Positions 22,797-28,780 of a stretch of DNA of 28,780 nucleotides are shown here, one piece after another (positions within the stretch are counted from its first letter, which is position 1; every line of letters begins with the position of its first letter). The notes under the pieces were generated by a model. It did not search any database. It saw nothing but the letters and a program-made list of their open reading frames with translations, and was not told the DNA's origin. A program made the position numbers and the translations under genes. Where the stretch lies: assembly GCA_900546265.1 (NCBI GenBank), contig URCA01000044.1, positions 1 to 28,780 of the forward strand, read 5' to 3'. This stretch comes from an uncultured Oscillospiraceae bacterium. GTDB lineage: Bacteria; Bacillota; Clostridia; Oscillospirales; Acutalibacteraceae.

Positions 22797-23996
22797 TTGG
22801 ATACGGATCTGGAGAAGCGGTGCCGGGATTATGCGGCCCATGTGGCCGCGCTGAGCGGGCTGCCCTGCAGCGTGCTGGACACGGTGCGCCAGGCGTTCCT
22901 GGAGCCTGCTTCCGGCCGCTTCTGCGAGAGCTGCGGCTTCCCCCGGTGCCAGGCGCTGAACACCCATTTGTACGGCAGCAGCGAGGCGTACCGGTGGAAC
23001 GGCGAATACATCTATTACTGCCCCGCCGGGCTGGTGTTCGCCGCGGCCTCGGTGTCCGACGAGTATGGAGAGCCGACGGGCAGCCTGGTGGCTGGGCCGG
23101 CGCTGATGGAAAACACGGAGGACCTGCTCACCGAGCTGCCCGACGGGCTGCGGGAGCGGGCGGCCGCCCTGCCGGTGCTCCCGCCCGCGCAGGTGCCCCA
23201 TCTAGCCGAGGTGCTCCGTGCCTGCGCGGCTTTCGCCGCCGGCCTGCCGCACAGCCGGGCGGGAGGCTTCGTCTACGAGCAGGAAAAGCTGCTCAGCGCC
23301 ATCTACAACGCCCGGGAGAAGCAGCTGACCGAGGAAAACGCCGCCGTCTACCCCATCGCGTATGAGAAAAAGCTGCAGGCCCTCATCGGCAGCCGGGACA
23401 AGACCGGCACCAGGGAGCTGCTCAACGAGCTGCTCGGGCACATCTACTGCTCCTGCGATTTCGACCTGGACGCCATCAAGGCCCGGGTGGTGGAGCTGGT
23501 GGTGGTGCTCTCCCGGGCCACCATCGACGCGGGGGCGGACATGCAGGAAATTTTCCTGTTCAATAACAACTATTTTCACGAAATCGAACAGTTTCAATCC
23601 CTGGAGGAGCTGAGCGTCTGGCTGACCGGCATCATGCACCGGTTCATCAGCTATTCCTTCGATTTCACCCAGGTCAAGCACTCCGACGTGGTGTATAAGG
23701 TGATGGAATACGTCAAGGCGAATTTCCACCGGAAAATTTCCCTGGACGACGTTGCACGCACGGTCTATCTCAGCCGCTCCTATCTCAGCAGCATCTTCAA
23801 GGAGGAGACGGGGCAGAGCCTGTTTTCCTATATCAATAAGGTGCGGGTGGAAAAAAGCAAGCTGTATCTGCGGGACAGCGGCGTGGCCCTGGTGGATGTG
23901 GCCGCCCTGTGCGGCTTCGAGGATCAGAGCTATTTCACCAAGGTTTTCAAGAAGGAAACGGGGATGTCGCCGAAAAAATACCGGGACAGAAAATAG
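22797..23996 (+). CDS. PocR-domain AraC family regulator
   Basis: This 399-residue regulator combines an N-terminal PocR ligand-binding domain with C-terminal AraC helix-turn-helix units. The PocR part carries the cysteine pattern C43, C46, C51 and C75 (FCESCGFPRC, then YYCPAGL). A helical middle region follows (about 150-290), then the DNA-binding part (about 300-397, ISLDDVARTVYLSRSYLSSIF, then DVAALCGFEDQSYFTKVFKKE, in parts). PocR domains sense small molecules in B12-linked operons such as pdu/cob, so a role as C1-substrate or corrinoid sensor is likely. A TTG start is set by AAGGAGG 7 nt upstream. The corrinoid gene follows after 85 nt with its own promoter. Confidence 0.9.
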   Translation: MDTDLEKRCRDYAAHVAALSGLPCSVLDTVRQAFLEPASGRFCESCGFPRCQALNTHLYGSSEAYRWNGEYIYYCPAGLVFAAASVSDEYGEPTGSLVAGPALMENTEDLLTELPDGLRERAAALPVLPPAQVPHLAEVLRACAAFAAGLPHSRAGGFVYEQEKLLSAIYNAREKQLTEENAAVYPIAYEKKLQALIGSRDKTGTRELLNELLGHIYCSCDFDLDAIKARVVELVVVLSRATIDAGADMQEIFLFNNNYFHEIEQFQSLEELSVWLTGIMHRFISYSFDFTQVKHSDVVYKVMEYVKANFHRKISLDDVARTVYLSRSYLSSIFKEETGQSLFSYINKVRVEKSKLYLRDSGVALVDVAALCGFEDQSYFTKVFKKETGMSPKKYRDRK

Positions 23997-24013
23997 TGCC
24001 AAAAGCTGAAATA

Positions 24014-24048
24014 TTTTTCTATATTTGCATCCGGCGAGCGGATACAAT
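24014..24048 (+). promoter_or_regulatory. Activator-type promoter of the corrinoid protein gene
   Basis: TTTTTCTAT (24014-24022), exactly 20 bp, then TACAAT (24043-24048). No consensus -35 is present. CCAAAA lies just upstream, as at 20193-20198. One of the two AraC-family regulators nearby probably binds here. Confidence 0.6.
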
Positions 24049-24081
24049 GAAAACAAATCAAGCGGATATGGAGGAATATCG

Positions 24082-24717
24082 ATGAGCCTTTTGGAAGATG
24101 TGAGTCTGGCCCTGCAAGCGGGGCGCGCCCCCAAGGTCAAGGAACTGGTACAGCAGGCGGTGGACGAGGGCATCCCCGCCAAGGACGTGCTGGAGCAGGG
24201 GCTGCTGTCCGGCATGAGCGTGGTGGGCGAGAAATTCAAAAACAACGAGGTGTTCGTGCCGGAGGTGCTTATCGCGGCCCGGGCCATGAACGCCGGTGTG
24301 GCCATCCTCAAGCCCTATCTGACAGAGGCGGGCGTGGAGGCCAAGGGGACGGCGGTTATCGGCACCGTTAAGGGCGATCTGCACGATATCGGCAAGAATC
24401 TGGTCAAAATGATGCTGGAGGGCCGCGGCCTGAATGTCATCGATCTGGGGGTGGACGTGGAGCCGGAACGCTTCGTGCAGGCGGCCATCGACAACGAGGC
24501 GGACATCATCTGCTGCTCCGCCCTGCTGACCACCACCATGGGCGAAATGAAGCACGTGGTGGAAGCCGCCGCGGCCAAAGGTATCCGCGATAAGGTGAAG
24601 ATTATGATCGGCGGCGCGCCGGTGACCCAGAGCTTCTGCGACTCTATTGGCGCCGACTGCTATACCGCCGACGCGGCCTCCGCGGCGGATGAAGCGCTGA
24701 AATTCTGCGTGGCATAA
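24082..24717 (+). CDS. Corrinoid (B12-binding) methyl carrier protein, MtaC/MtbC type
   Basis: This 211-residue protein has an N-terminal methionine-synthase-like cap of helices (residues 1-88) and a Rossmann-type cobalamin-binding domain. The lower cobalt ligand is H101 in the D-x-H-x-x-G motif (GDLHDIG). The S-x-L motif (CSALLTT) and the IGGAPV loop that surround the B12 tail are also present. It carries the methyl group between a substrate methyltransferase and the acceptor methyltransferase. GGAGG lies 7 nt before the ATG. Likely partners in this window are the UroD-like enzyme at 18065 and the RACo activator at 20260; no MtaB/MtbB/MttB-like substrate enzyme is visible. Confidence 0.94.
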   Translation: MSLLEDVSLALQAGRAPKVKELVQQAVDEGIPAKDVLEQGLLSGMSVVGEKFKNNEVFVPEVLIAARAMNAGVAILKPYLTEAGVEAKGTAVIGTVKGDLHDIGKNLVKMMLEGRGLNVIDLGVDVEPERFVQAAIDNEADIICCSALLTTTMGEMKHVVEAAAAKGIRDKVKIMIGGAPVTQSFCDSIGADCYTADAASAADEALKFCVA

Positions 24718-24727
24718 TACGAAAAAA

Positions 24728-24767
24728 CATCAAAAAGGCCTCGCCCAGCGGCGAGGCCTTTTTGATG
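24728..24767. terminator. Perfect 18-bp bidirectional terminator
   Basis: An 18-bp stem (24728-24745 with 24750-24767) with loop CAGC carries AAAAA and TTTTT within its arms. It terminates both the corrinoid gene and the convergent carD-like gene, whose stop codon touches it. Confidence 0.9.
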
Positions 24768-25304
24768 TTATGAAGGGGTACTGCCGTTGACGCGGTGAAG
24801 GATATAGGGGAGCACCTCGTCGCGCCGTATATGCAGTACATGAGCGAATTCCTCATACAGCAGCTTTTCCGCCTGCTTCATGAAGCGCTCGTCCTCCAGA
24901 CGGGGCTTTTTGTTCTGGGCCTTCTGGGTCTGGGCGCGCAGATACAGGGTCTTGATCAACCGGATGAGATCGCTGGGATCGCCGCCGGCGAGAATGGCTT
25001 TATACCGTTCCCGGCGGGCGTTGTCGTCGGCGATCCAGATGGAATCCTCCTCCGGCATGGCGTCGATGAGGGCGGTGATTTCCGCCTCGGACATCACCCG
25101 CCGCATTTTCGCTGTCAGCGCCTCGTTGCCCACCGGCACGAAAATGGTGGCCGATTCCTCGAAAACCGGCTGCAGGACGTAGTAGGCCCGCAGGCCGCCG
25201 CCCACGTCCTTTTCCGCGATGTCCGCGATGCGGCAGACGCCGCTCTGGCCGTACAACACGGTATCCTGGACATGGTAATGCATATTTCTTACATTTTTTT
25301 GCAT
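24768..25304 (-). CDS. CarD/CdnL family transcription regulator
   Basis: This 178-residue protein has the CarD_CdnL_TRCF RNA-polymerase-interacting domain at its N-terminus (VQDTVLYGQSGVCRIADIA, then YYVLQPVFEESATIFVPVGNE) and a helical C-terminal domain of the type that contacts promoter DNA. Proteins of this family stabilise open complexes at many promoters, so a global role is more likely than a local one. ATG 25304 has GGAGG four bases upstream; ATG 25283 has no ribosome-binding site. The gene stands alone between a strong terminator and its own promoter. Confidence 0.9.
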   Translation of the reverse strand: MQKNVRNMHYHVQDTVLYGQSGVCRIADIAEKDVGGGLRAYYVLQPVFEESATIFVPVGNEALTAKMRRVMSEAEITALIDAMPEEDSIWIADDNARRERYKAILAGGDPSDLIRLIKTLYLRAQTQKAQNKKPRLEDERFMKQAEKLLYEEFAHVLHIRRDEVLPYILHRVNGSTPS

Positions 25305-25451
25305 AAATCCTCCTGCTTTTTCCGCATAAAACCGACCGCTTCCGAACAGAACCGTTTTTGAGCGTTTTCTTTCGAACAAAAACGCCCGAAAAAACGTGCC
25401 ATCCGCTCCAACCGGTACAGCCGAAGCACATGACACGTTGAGTTCCTTAAA

Positions 25452-25481
25452 AGTATAGCACATTTTTCAACAGAATGTCAT
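25452..25481 (-). promoter_or_regulatory. Promoter of the carD-like gene
   Basis: On the minus strand ATGACA (25476-25481), an 18-bp spacer and TATACT (25452-25457) preceded by TGC, an extended -10. The leader is about 140 nt and contains a GCGTTTT/AAAACGC hairpin near 25350-25380. Otherwise I see nothing in the 25305-25509 gap. Confidence 0.65.
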
Positions 25482-25509
25482 AGGCAAAATGCACAAACCG
25501 TCGGGAGGA

Positions 25510-27339
25510 CTATCTGTCGGGAGGCGAAACCGGGGGTTCCGCTGGGAGGATCCCGGCCAGGCGGAGCAGGTGCCTTGCGTTGGTGGTGGTGCACCGGCCG
25601 GGGTGGATGGTGTAATCGAAGAGAATTTCGTCCCCGGCGTACCGCTCGGTGAAGTGGTAGTTGACCGCGTCGGCGGTGGGGTCGTTTTCCAGGGCGCAGA
25701 GTTCGAAATCGTGGGTGGTCACGAGGGTCATGACGTGAGGAGCGGCCAGGCAGCGGATGGTCTCGGTCGCGCCCAGGATCCGGTCGCGGGAATTGGTGCC
25801 CTTATAGATTTCGTCGATGAGGGCCAGCAGGGGGCGGCCCTCGTCCGCGGCGTCCACGATGGACTTGACCCGCAGCAGCTCAGCGTAGAAGGTGGAAATC
25901 CCCTGGCTGACGCTGTCCTCCGTGCGCATGCAGGTCATCACCCGCATCCGGGAGACGCGCAGCTGGGAGGCCAGCACCGGGCCGCCCGCGTAGGCGAGAA
26001 GGAGGTTCACCCCGATGGTGCGCAAGAAGGTGGTTTTCCCCGACATGTTGGAGCCGGTGACCACGCAGGTGCGGCGGGACAGCCGGAAATCATTGCCCAC
26101 CGCCTTGTCGGCGGGGATGAGAGGGTGGCGGAGATCGGCGAAGGAGAGGGTGGGAGCGGCGTCCTCCGTCACGTCGGGAAAGACGGTCCGCCGTGTCTGG
26201 CAGAGAACGGCCAGGCTGGTCAGAGCCTCCAGCTCGCCGATGGTTTCCAGCCAAATGGGCATATCGGCGGCATGGGCCTTTTGCCAGGAGGCAAAGCGGC
26301 GCACGCAGTGAAAGTCCCATAAAAACAGGCCGTTATACAGGATGAAGGCCATGAAATTGTGCCGCATTTTCACCGCTTCCCCGATATGGGCGAGGGAGGC
26401 GAGGGCTTTGGCCGCGCCGCCGTCCCGGCGGATGCGTTCCCGCAGGGCGGCAAGACCGGGACTTTCAAAGGGTTCCTCCTCGATAAGGGCGATGAGGGCG
26501 GCGTAGGGAGCGACGGAGGCGCCGAAGCGGAACAGGGGATTCAGCACCCGACCGGTGGCGGAAAACCGGGCGAGGGCCGCCAGCAGCTGGAGCACCACGA
26601 GGCCGCCGCCGATGGCCAGGTTGAGGGGCGGGTTCACCCCCATCAGGGCGGAGAGGAGGAAAAACAGGGCGGCGAAGGGCAGGGCCCAAGACAGCACCGT
26701 CCCGATTTTCGAGGGGCGGCAGGGGATCTTGCAGACCTCTAAAAAGGCGGCGATGGCCTGGGCGTCTTCCTTGGCGCGGCCGGCGGCCATGTCCCGGCCC
26801 AGGGCTTGCAGCTTCAAAGAGAATTCCGGTTTGCCGGCCAGTTCTTCCACCGCCCGCTGGCGGGCGGACAGCTCCTCCGGCGGACAGCCGTCCTTCAGAA
26901 ACGAGGCCAGGCGATCCCGGCCGTAGACGGTATGAGCCGCGCAGAGAAACTGATACAGGGATTCCCGGCCGAAGATGTCCAGATCCCGGCCCTGGGGAAA
27001 ATCGGGGGTTAGATAGCCCTTGCCGGTGATGGGGAAGGCTTTCCAGCCGTCGTCCATGCGGGCCAGATAGTCCTGCGCGGTCTGCTTCATGGCCCGGGCG
27101 GCCCGCTGCCGGCGCTCGATCCTGTCGTGCCGGCGGACTAAGAGGACGAAAGCGGCCACGGCCAGCAGGCAGAGAGGAAAGCCGGCCCAGCCGTTCCACT
27201 CCAGCCCGAGAATGAAAAAGACGAGGGCCGCCAGGGCGGCGGCGGCCCGCAGCCAGGAGCAGCGGGTAAACCGGGCGTCCAGCGCGGCGAGCTCCCGCTC
27301 GCAGGCGGCGATGCGGGCCCGATACAGGTCGGTCGGCAA
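25510..27339 (-). CDS. Membrane-anchored MutS-family ATPase
   Basis: This 609-residue protein ends in a MutS-type ABC ATPase: Walker A GSNMSGKT (residues 429-436), Walker B LLALIDEIYKGTNSRD near 500, and TTHDFEL. Unlike MutS1 it lacks the mismatch-recognition domain, and unlike MutS2 it lacks a Smr tail. Instead it has two hydrophobic segments near the N-terminus (31-47, 53-70) and another pair at about 214-258, so it is probably membrane-bound. Its function is unknown, and mismatch repair is unlikely. The TTG start has GGAAAGGG about 10 nt upstream; no other start would keep the N-terminal helices. Confidence 0.87.
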   Translation of the reverse strand: MPTDLYRARIAACERELAALDARFTRCSWLRAAAALAALVFFILGLEWNGWAGFPLCLLAVAAFVLLVRRHDRIERRQRAARAMKQTAQDYLARMDDGWKAFPITGKGYLTPDFPQGRDLDIFGRESLYQFLCAAHTVYGRDRLASFLKDGCPPEELSARQRAVEELAGKPEFSLKLQALGRDMAAGRAKEDAQAIAAFLEVCKIPCRPSKIGTVLSWALPFAALFFLLSALMGVNPPLNLAIGGGLVVLQLLAALARFSATGRVLNPLFRFGASVAPYAALIALIEEEPFESPGLAALRERIRRDGGAAKALASLAHIGEAVKMRHNFMAFILYNGLFLWDFHCVRRFASWQKAHAADMPIWLETIGELEALTSLAVLCQTRRTVFPDVTEDAAPTLSFADLRHPLIPADKAVGNDFRLSRRTCVVTGSNMSGKTTFLRTIGVNLLLAYAGGPVLASQLRVSRMRVMTCMRTEDSVSQGISTFYAELLRVKSIVDAADEGRPLLALIDEIYKGTNSRDRILGATETIRCLAAPHVMTLVTTHDFELCALENDPTADAVNYHFTERYAGDEILFDYTIHPGRCTTTNARHLLRLAGILPAEPPVSPPDR

Positions 27340-27424
27340 GATAGGTCAGCCCTTTCCGGAATTTGTCAGATACCTACATGATACCACGGGGACGGGCGGA
27401 TATGCAAGGAAAAGGGCAAGGGGA

Positions 27425-27453
27425 TTGCCATTTGGGCCTGGATACGCTATGAT
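27425..27453 (+). promoter_or_regulatory. Promoter of the VOC-fold gene
   Basis: TTGCCA (27425-27430), a 17-bp spacer and TATGAT (27448-27453), about 43 nt before the start codon. Confidence 0.65.
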
Positions 27454-27502
27454 AGTCCATGCGGCGCGGCTTTTCAGGCGTCGGCGGAAGGGAGAGGGCG
27501 TT

Positions 27503-27970
27503 ATGCGATACACAGGCACGGTGATAGCGGTTAAGGATATCCGGGCGGCCAGACGGTTTTATGAGGAGCTGTTCGGCCTGGAGGTCTATCAGGATTATGG
27601 GCGTAATATCACGTTTACCTGCGGGATATCGCTGCAACAGGATTTCGGTTGGCTGGTACAGCTGCCCGCCGATCAAATCGGGAAAAAGCCCAACAACGTC
27701 GAGCTGTGCTTCGAGGAGGAGGCCTTCGACGCTTTCTTGGAGAAGCTGAAGGGCTATCCGCGGCTGGAGTTTGTCACCGGCGTCATCGAGCACAGCTGGG
27801 GGCAGCGGGTCATCCGGTTTTATGACCCGGACGGTCACATGATCGAAGTAGGCGAAGCGATGCCCATGGTGATCCGCCGGTTCCTTTCCGCCGGCCTGAC
27901 GATGGAGGAAATTTCCGTGCGGATGGACGTGTCCGTCGCCGATTTGGAAAAGCTGCTCGAACGATCCTGA
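27503..27970 (+). CDS. VOC/glyoxalase-fold protein
   Basis: This 155-residue protein has the paired beta-alpha-beta-beta-beta units of the vicinal oxygen chelate superfamily (VIAVKDIRAARRFYEELFGLEV, then WGQRVIRFYDPDGHMIEVGE, in parts). H-x-(I)-E near the C-terminal strand (DGHMIEVGE) supplies the usual metal-ligand glutamate. The C-terminal 35 residues form an extra helical tail (MVIRRFLSAGLTMEEISVRM). The exact reaction cannot be read from the sequence; lyase, isomerase and resistance proteins share this fold. GGGAGAGGG precedes the ATG at 27503, and a longer upstream frame is antisense to the MutS-like gene. Confidence 0.85.
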   Translation: MRYTGTVIAVKDIRAARRFYEELFGLEVYQDYGRNITFTCGISLQQDFGWLVQLPADQIGKKPNNVELCFEEEAFDAFLEKLKGYPRLEFVTGVIEHSWGQRVIRFYDPDGHMIEVGEAMPMVIRRFLSAGLTMEEISVRMDVSVADLEKLLERS

Positions 27971-28100
27971 AGTGGCGATGGCTGGGGCCTGTGTTGGGCG
28001 ATTGATTTATCATCGGTGTTTTAAAGAAGATTCCAAGCGTCAAGCAGCTGATCCCATAAGGAATGGTTGGACAGGTTCCCCCCGAAGAATGAGCTCAAGC

Positions 28101-28119
28101 GGGCGAGCGATGCTCGCCC
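28101..28119. repeat. Small palindromic repeat in the VOC-ppdK gap
   Basis: GGGCGAGC-GAT-GCTCGCCC followed by CCTACA is a compact hairpin resembling short palindromic repeats dispersed in many clostridial genomes. A 10-bp palindrome CCGTATACGG follows at about 28131-28140. Otherwise I see no gene in 27971-28234. Confidence 0.5.
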
Positions 28120-28181
28120 CTACAAGGCTATCCGTATACGGCGGCAATGACTACGATCCACAATGTATACGCTCCACAGAG

Positions 28182-28217
28182 AAAGCGCCCCCGGCGGATG
28201 ACCGCCGGGGGCGCTTT
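28182..28217 (-). terminator. Terminator of ppdK
   Basis: A perfect 16-bp stem (28182-28197 with 28202-28217) with a 4-nt loop ends in TTTCTCT on the minus strand, 17 nt after the ppdK stop. Outer TGTATAC and GTATACA repeats lengthen the inverted symmetry. Confidence 0.85.
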
Positions 28218-28234
28218 GTATACAGGGGGAAACC

Positions 28235-28780
28235 TTATTTCGCGTTCTTTTCCTTGATGGCCGCCTGCGCCGCCGCGAGGCGGGCGATCGGCACGCGGAA
28301 GGGGGAGCAGGAGACATAATCCAGGCCGATCTCGTGGCAGAACTCCACGGAGGAGGGGTCGCCGCCGTGCTCGCCGCAGATGCCGCAATGCATGGTCGGG
28401 CGGACTTCCTTGCCCAGTTTGACCGCCATCTTCATCAGAGCGCCCACGCCCTTCTGATCCAGCTTGGCGAAGGGATCGCTCTCGTAGATCTTGGTGTCGT
28501 AGTAGGCGTCCAGGAACTTGCCGGCGTCGTCGCGGCTGAAGCCAAAGGTCATCTGCGTCAGATCGTTGGTGCCGAAGCAGAAGAACTCGGCCTCGGTGGC
28601 GATCTCGTCGGCCGTCAGGGCGGCGCGGGGGATTTCGATCATGGTGCCGACCTCATACTTCAGGTCGATGCCGGCGGCGGCAATTTCCGCGTCGGCGGTG
28701 GCCACGACCACGTCCTTAACATATTTCAGTTCCTTCACGTCGCCGACGAGCGGGATCATGATTTCCGGAACGATGTTCCA
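28235..28780 (-). CDS. ppdK: Pyruvate, phosphate dikinase, C-terminal part (runs off the window)
   Basis: The visible 181 residues are the end of the PEP-utilising TIM-barrel domain of pyruvate phosphate dikinase, which interconverts pyruvate, ATP and phosphate with PEP, AMP and pyrophosphate in anaerobic glycolysis. Diagnostic stretches are EIMIPLVGDVKEL, EVGTMIEIPRAALTA, FFCFGTNDLTQMTFGFSRDD and the catalytic-cysteine motif HCGICGEHGGDP. The 5' part lies beyond 28780, so only the stop end is present. The reading frame is intact and is followed by a strong terminator. Confidence 0.96.
   Translation of the reverse strand, partial: WNIVPEIMIPLVGDVKELKYVKDVVVATADAEIAAAGIDLKYEVGTMIEIPRAALTADEIATEAEFFCFGTNDLTQMTFGFSRDDAGKFLDAYYDTKIYESDPFAKLDQKGVGALMKMAVKLGKEVRPTMHCGICGEHGGDPSSVEFCHEIGLDYVSCSPFRVPIARLAAAQAAIKEKNAK

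Noticed and set aside
25510..27339. Assignment as MutS2
   Set aside because: There is no Smr domain or long KOW/coiled-coil region, and membrane segments are present.
27089..27502. Longer start for the VOC-fold protein
   Set aside because: The extra 138 residues are antisense to the MutS-like gene, are highly basic and cross the mapped promoter. The ATG at 27503 has a good ribosome-binding site.

Overview
The window looks like chromosomal DNA of a GC-rich anaerobic Firmicute, probably a gut clostridium of the Oscillospiraceae type. Pointers are a T-box riboswitch, a CarD-family regulator, pyruvate phosphate dikinase, clostridial DUF4358, SGNH and MBOAT/DHHW envelope genes, a corrinoid methyl-transfer cluster, and strong Shine-Dalgarno sequences with many GTG or TTG starts. 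No phage, CRISPR, rRNA or tRNA genes were seen.

Layout. (1) 1-966: end of an upstream unit, then sfsA. (2) 1002-8498: a peptide-uptake locus. A solute-binding lipoprotein is divergent from an XRE-cupin regulator, which is followed by two permeases, two ATPases and a dipeptide epimerase. Two near-consensus promoters carry the same 12-bp box at their predicted starts, and the permease leader contains an intrinsic-terminator-like hairpin. (3) 8589-10205: one open frame that begins as an S15/CocE hydrolase and ends as the C-terminal half of a xylulokinase. Arginine codon choice switches from CGC to CGG at the join, so this is a recombination scar or an assembly chimera, and the two flanks may not come from one genome. 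(4) 10257-12073: a TrpB2-type tryptophan synthase beta chain behind a T-box whose specifier reads UGG (Trp). (5) 12077-17722, all on the minus strand: an envelope cluster of SGNH hydrolase, DUF4358 lipoprotein, ECF sigma factor, RsiV-like anti-sigma factor, MBOAT acyltransferase and DHHW protein. A 180-bp foldback element sits in the middle and supplies the stop codon of the anti-sigma gene. (6) 18065-24717: a corrinoid one-carbon cluster with a UroD-fold methyltransferase, an AraC regulator, a RACo-type reductive activator, DUF1638, a PocR-AraC sensor and a corrinoid protein. (7) 24768-28780: CarD, a membrane-anchored MutS-family ATPase, a VOC-fold protein, a repeat-bearing spacer and the 3' part of ppdK.

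The most promising candidate for something undescribed is region 6. It is a compact methyl-transfer set without a recognisable MtaB, MtbB or MttB substrate methyltransferase. Its regulatory regions share an ATTTTTCT(A/G)T box, placed exactly 20 bp before the -10 in two promoters, one of which points into the 3' end of the activator gene with no gene of its own. The second is region 5, whose gene set recalls the SigV-RsiV-OatA lysozyme response. The hydrolase-xylulokinase join should be verified before any conclusion relies on linkage across position 9450.
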